Shown here: positions 4,947 through 5,603 of the stretch, piece after piece
How the letters are laid out: each line of letters starts with the position of its first letter
How positions within the stretch are numbered: the stretch's first letter is position 1
NCBI GenBank assembly: GCA_903939555.1
Contig: CAJAHV010000018.1
Coordinates: 1-5,603 of the forward strand
Reading direction: 5' to 3'
Length of the DNA: 5,603 bases
From: an uncultured Alphaproteobacteria bacterium
GTDB taxonomy: Bacteria; Pseudomonadota; Alphaproteobacteria; Sphingomonadales; Sphingomonadaceae
Made by a program: the position numbers and the translations under genes
Notes under the pieces: generated by a model
The model's database searches: none
Seen by the model: only the letters and a program-made list of their open reading frames with translations
Told to the model about the DNA's origin: nothing

Positions 4947-5603
4947 TCAGGCGGCGATGATTTCCCGATAGCGTTGCAGAACGGCGTCGTTGATGCGATC
5001 CCAATCGAAACGTGCTGCCTGCTTCAGCCCCTCGGCACTCGCGGCGGCGCGCGCAGCCGTATCGGTCAAATAGCCCGTCAGGGCATCGGCAAAGCCGCCG
5101 ATGTCATTCGGTGGCACCAGCCGGCCGTTGACGCCATCGTCGATCAGGCAACTGCTGCCGGTCGCGACCGCCGCCACCACCGGCACGCCGCTGGCATTGG
5201 CTTCCAGATTGATATTGCCAAAGGTTTCGGTTGTGGACGGGTTGAGCAGGATATCGATGCTGGCATAGGCGCGTGCCAATTTTTCGCCATCGAGAAAGCC
5301 GGTGAAAATCGCGCGCGGCACTTGGGCTTCGAACCTTGCCCGCGCCGGGCCGTCGCCGACCACAAGTAGCCGGTGCGCCACGCCACGGCGTTCGAGTTCG
5401 GCCATGGTCGCCGCGATCGTATCCAGCCCCTTTTCCAGCACGAGCCGGCCGACAAAGCCGATCACCACTTCGTCATCGCCGATACCCAGTTCGCGTCGCC
5501 ATGCCAACGAACGCTTGCCGGGTGAAAAACGCAACTTGTCGACACCACGGCTCCACACCGCGCTGTGGCCGATCAGGCCCTGCGCTCGCAGCACATCGCC
5601 AAA
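4947..5603 (-). CDS. Glycosyltransferase family 4 (GT-B fold), C-terminal part
   Basis: The window holds the last 218 residues; the frame stays open past base 5603, so the N-terminal acceptor domain is outside. The visible part is the nucleotide-sugar-binding half of a GT4 enzyme. It contains a GRGVD-like WSRGVDKLRFSP segment, GFVGRLVLEKGLD (about residues 49-61 of the fragment), VVGDGPARARFE, then IFTGFLDGEKLARAYASID. The EX7E motif sits in ETFGNINLE (Glu126 and Glu134), followed by GVPVVAA and NGRLVPPND. The PSTTETFGNINLEA context resembles mannosyltransferases and other lipid or polysaccharide glycosyltransferases, but donor and acceptor cannot be fixed. Its TGA is followed at once by the ssrA promoter, with no terminator of its own, so read-through into ssrA is likely. 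Confidence 0.92.
   Translation of the reverse strand, partial: FGDVLRAQGLIGHSAVWSRGVDKLRFSPGKRSLAWRRELGIGDDEVVIGFVGRLVLEKGLDTIAATMAELERRGVAHRLLVVGDGPARARFEAQVPRAIFTGFLDGEKLARAYASIDILLNPSTTETFGNINLEANASGVPVVAAVATGSSCLIDDGVNGRLVPPNDIGGFADALTGYLTDTAARAAASAEGLKQAARFDWDRINDAVLQRYREIIAA

Noticed and set aside
4686..5369. 227-codon plus-strand frame across tmRNA and glycosyltransferase
   Set aside because: It crosses a structured RNA gene and the antisense of a conserved GT4 domain; no family features.

Overview
The window looks like a piece of a GC-rich alphaproteobacterial chromosome, most likely a sphingomonad. The main clues are a circularly permuted, two-piece tmRNA gene, an alphaproteobacterial-type SspB with a C-terminal ClpX-binding tail, and a DUF4893 lipoprotein, a family I associate with Sphingomonadales. 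Placement below order level cannot be made from the sequence alone. Nearly everything is on the minus strand; the only plus-strand gene is the tail of an HlyD-type secretion adaptor at the left edge.

Layout from left to right: (1) HlyD-family adaptor C-terminus (1-249, +), whose stop codon interlocks with that of a convergent TauE/SafE transporter (246-~1007, -). (2) A promoter-like element in front of the transporter. (3) A DUF4893 lipoprotein (1172-1804, -), translationally coupled to guanylate kinase gmk (1807-2463, -). (4) A fumC-like class II fumarase gene (2519-3908, -) broken by an in-frame stop and a 1-nt frameshift, with changes at conserved active-site positions. (5) sspB (3905-4375, -). 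(6) A short ORF (4372-4533, -) containing a 12-bp tandem repeat. (7) The tmRNA gene ssrA (4554-4910, -) with a near-consensus promoter, an encoded CCA, a G3:U70 alanine identity pair, the tag ANDNEAFAIAA, two tandem H-type pseudoknots and an intrinsic terminator. (8) The C-terminal part of a GT4 glycosyltransferase (4947-5603, -), which runs off the right edge.

The functional centre is ssrA next to sspB. tmRNA adds the degradation tag to stalled proteins, and SspB delivers tagged proteins to ClpXP. The short ORF, sspB and the fumC-like gene are chained by 4-nt GTGA start/stop overlaps, and gmk and the lipoprotein gene by an ATGA overlap. These genes therefore look like compact, translationally coupled operons. 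All functional statements are inferred from recognised family patterns; no database search was run.
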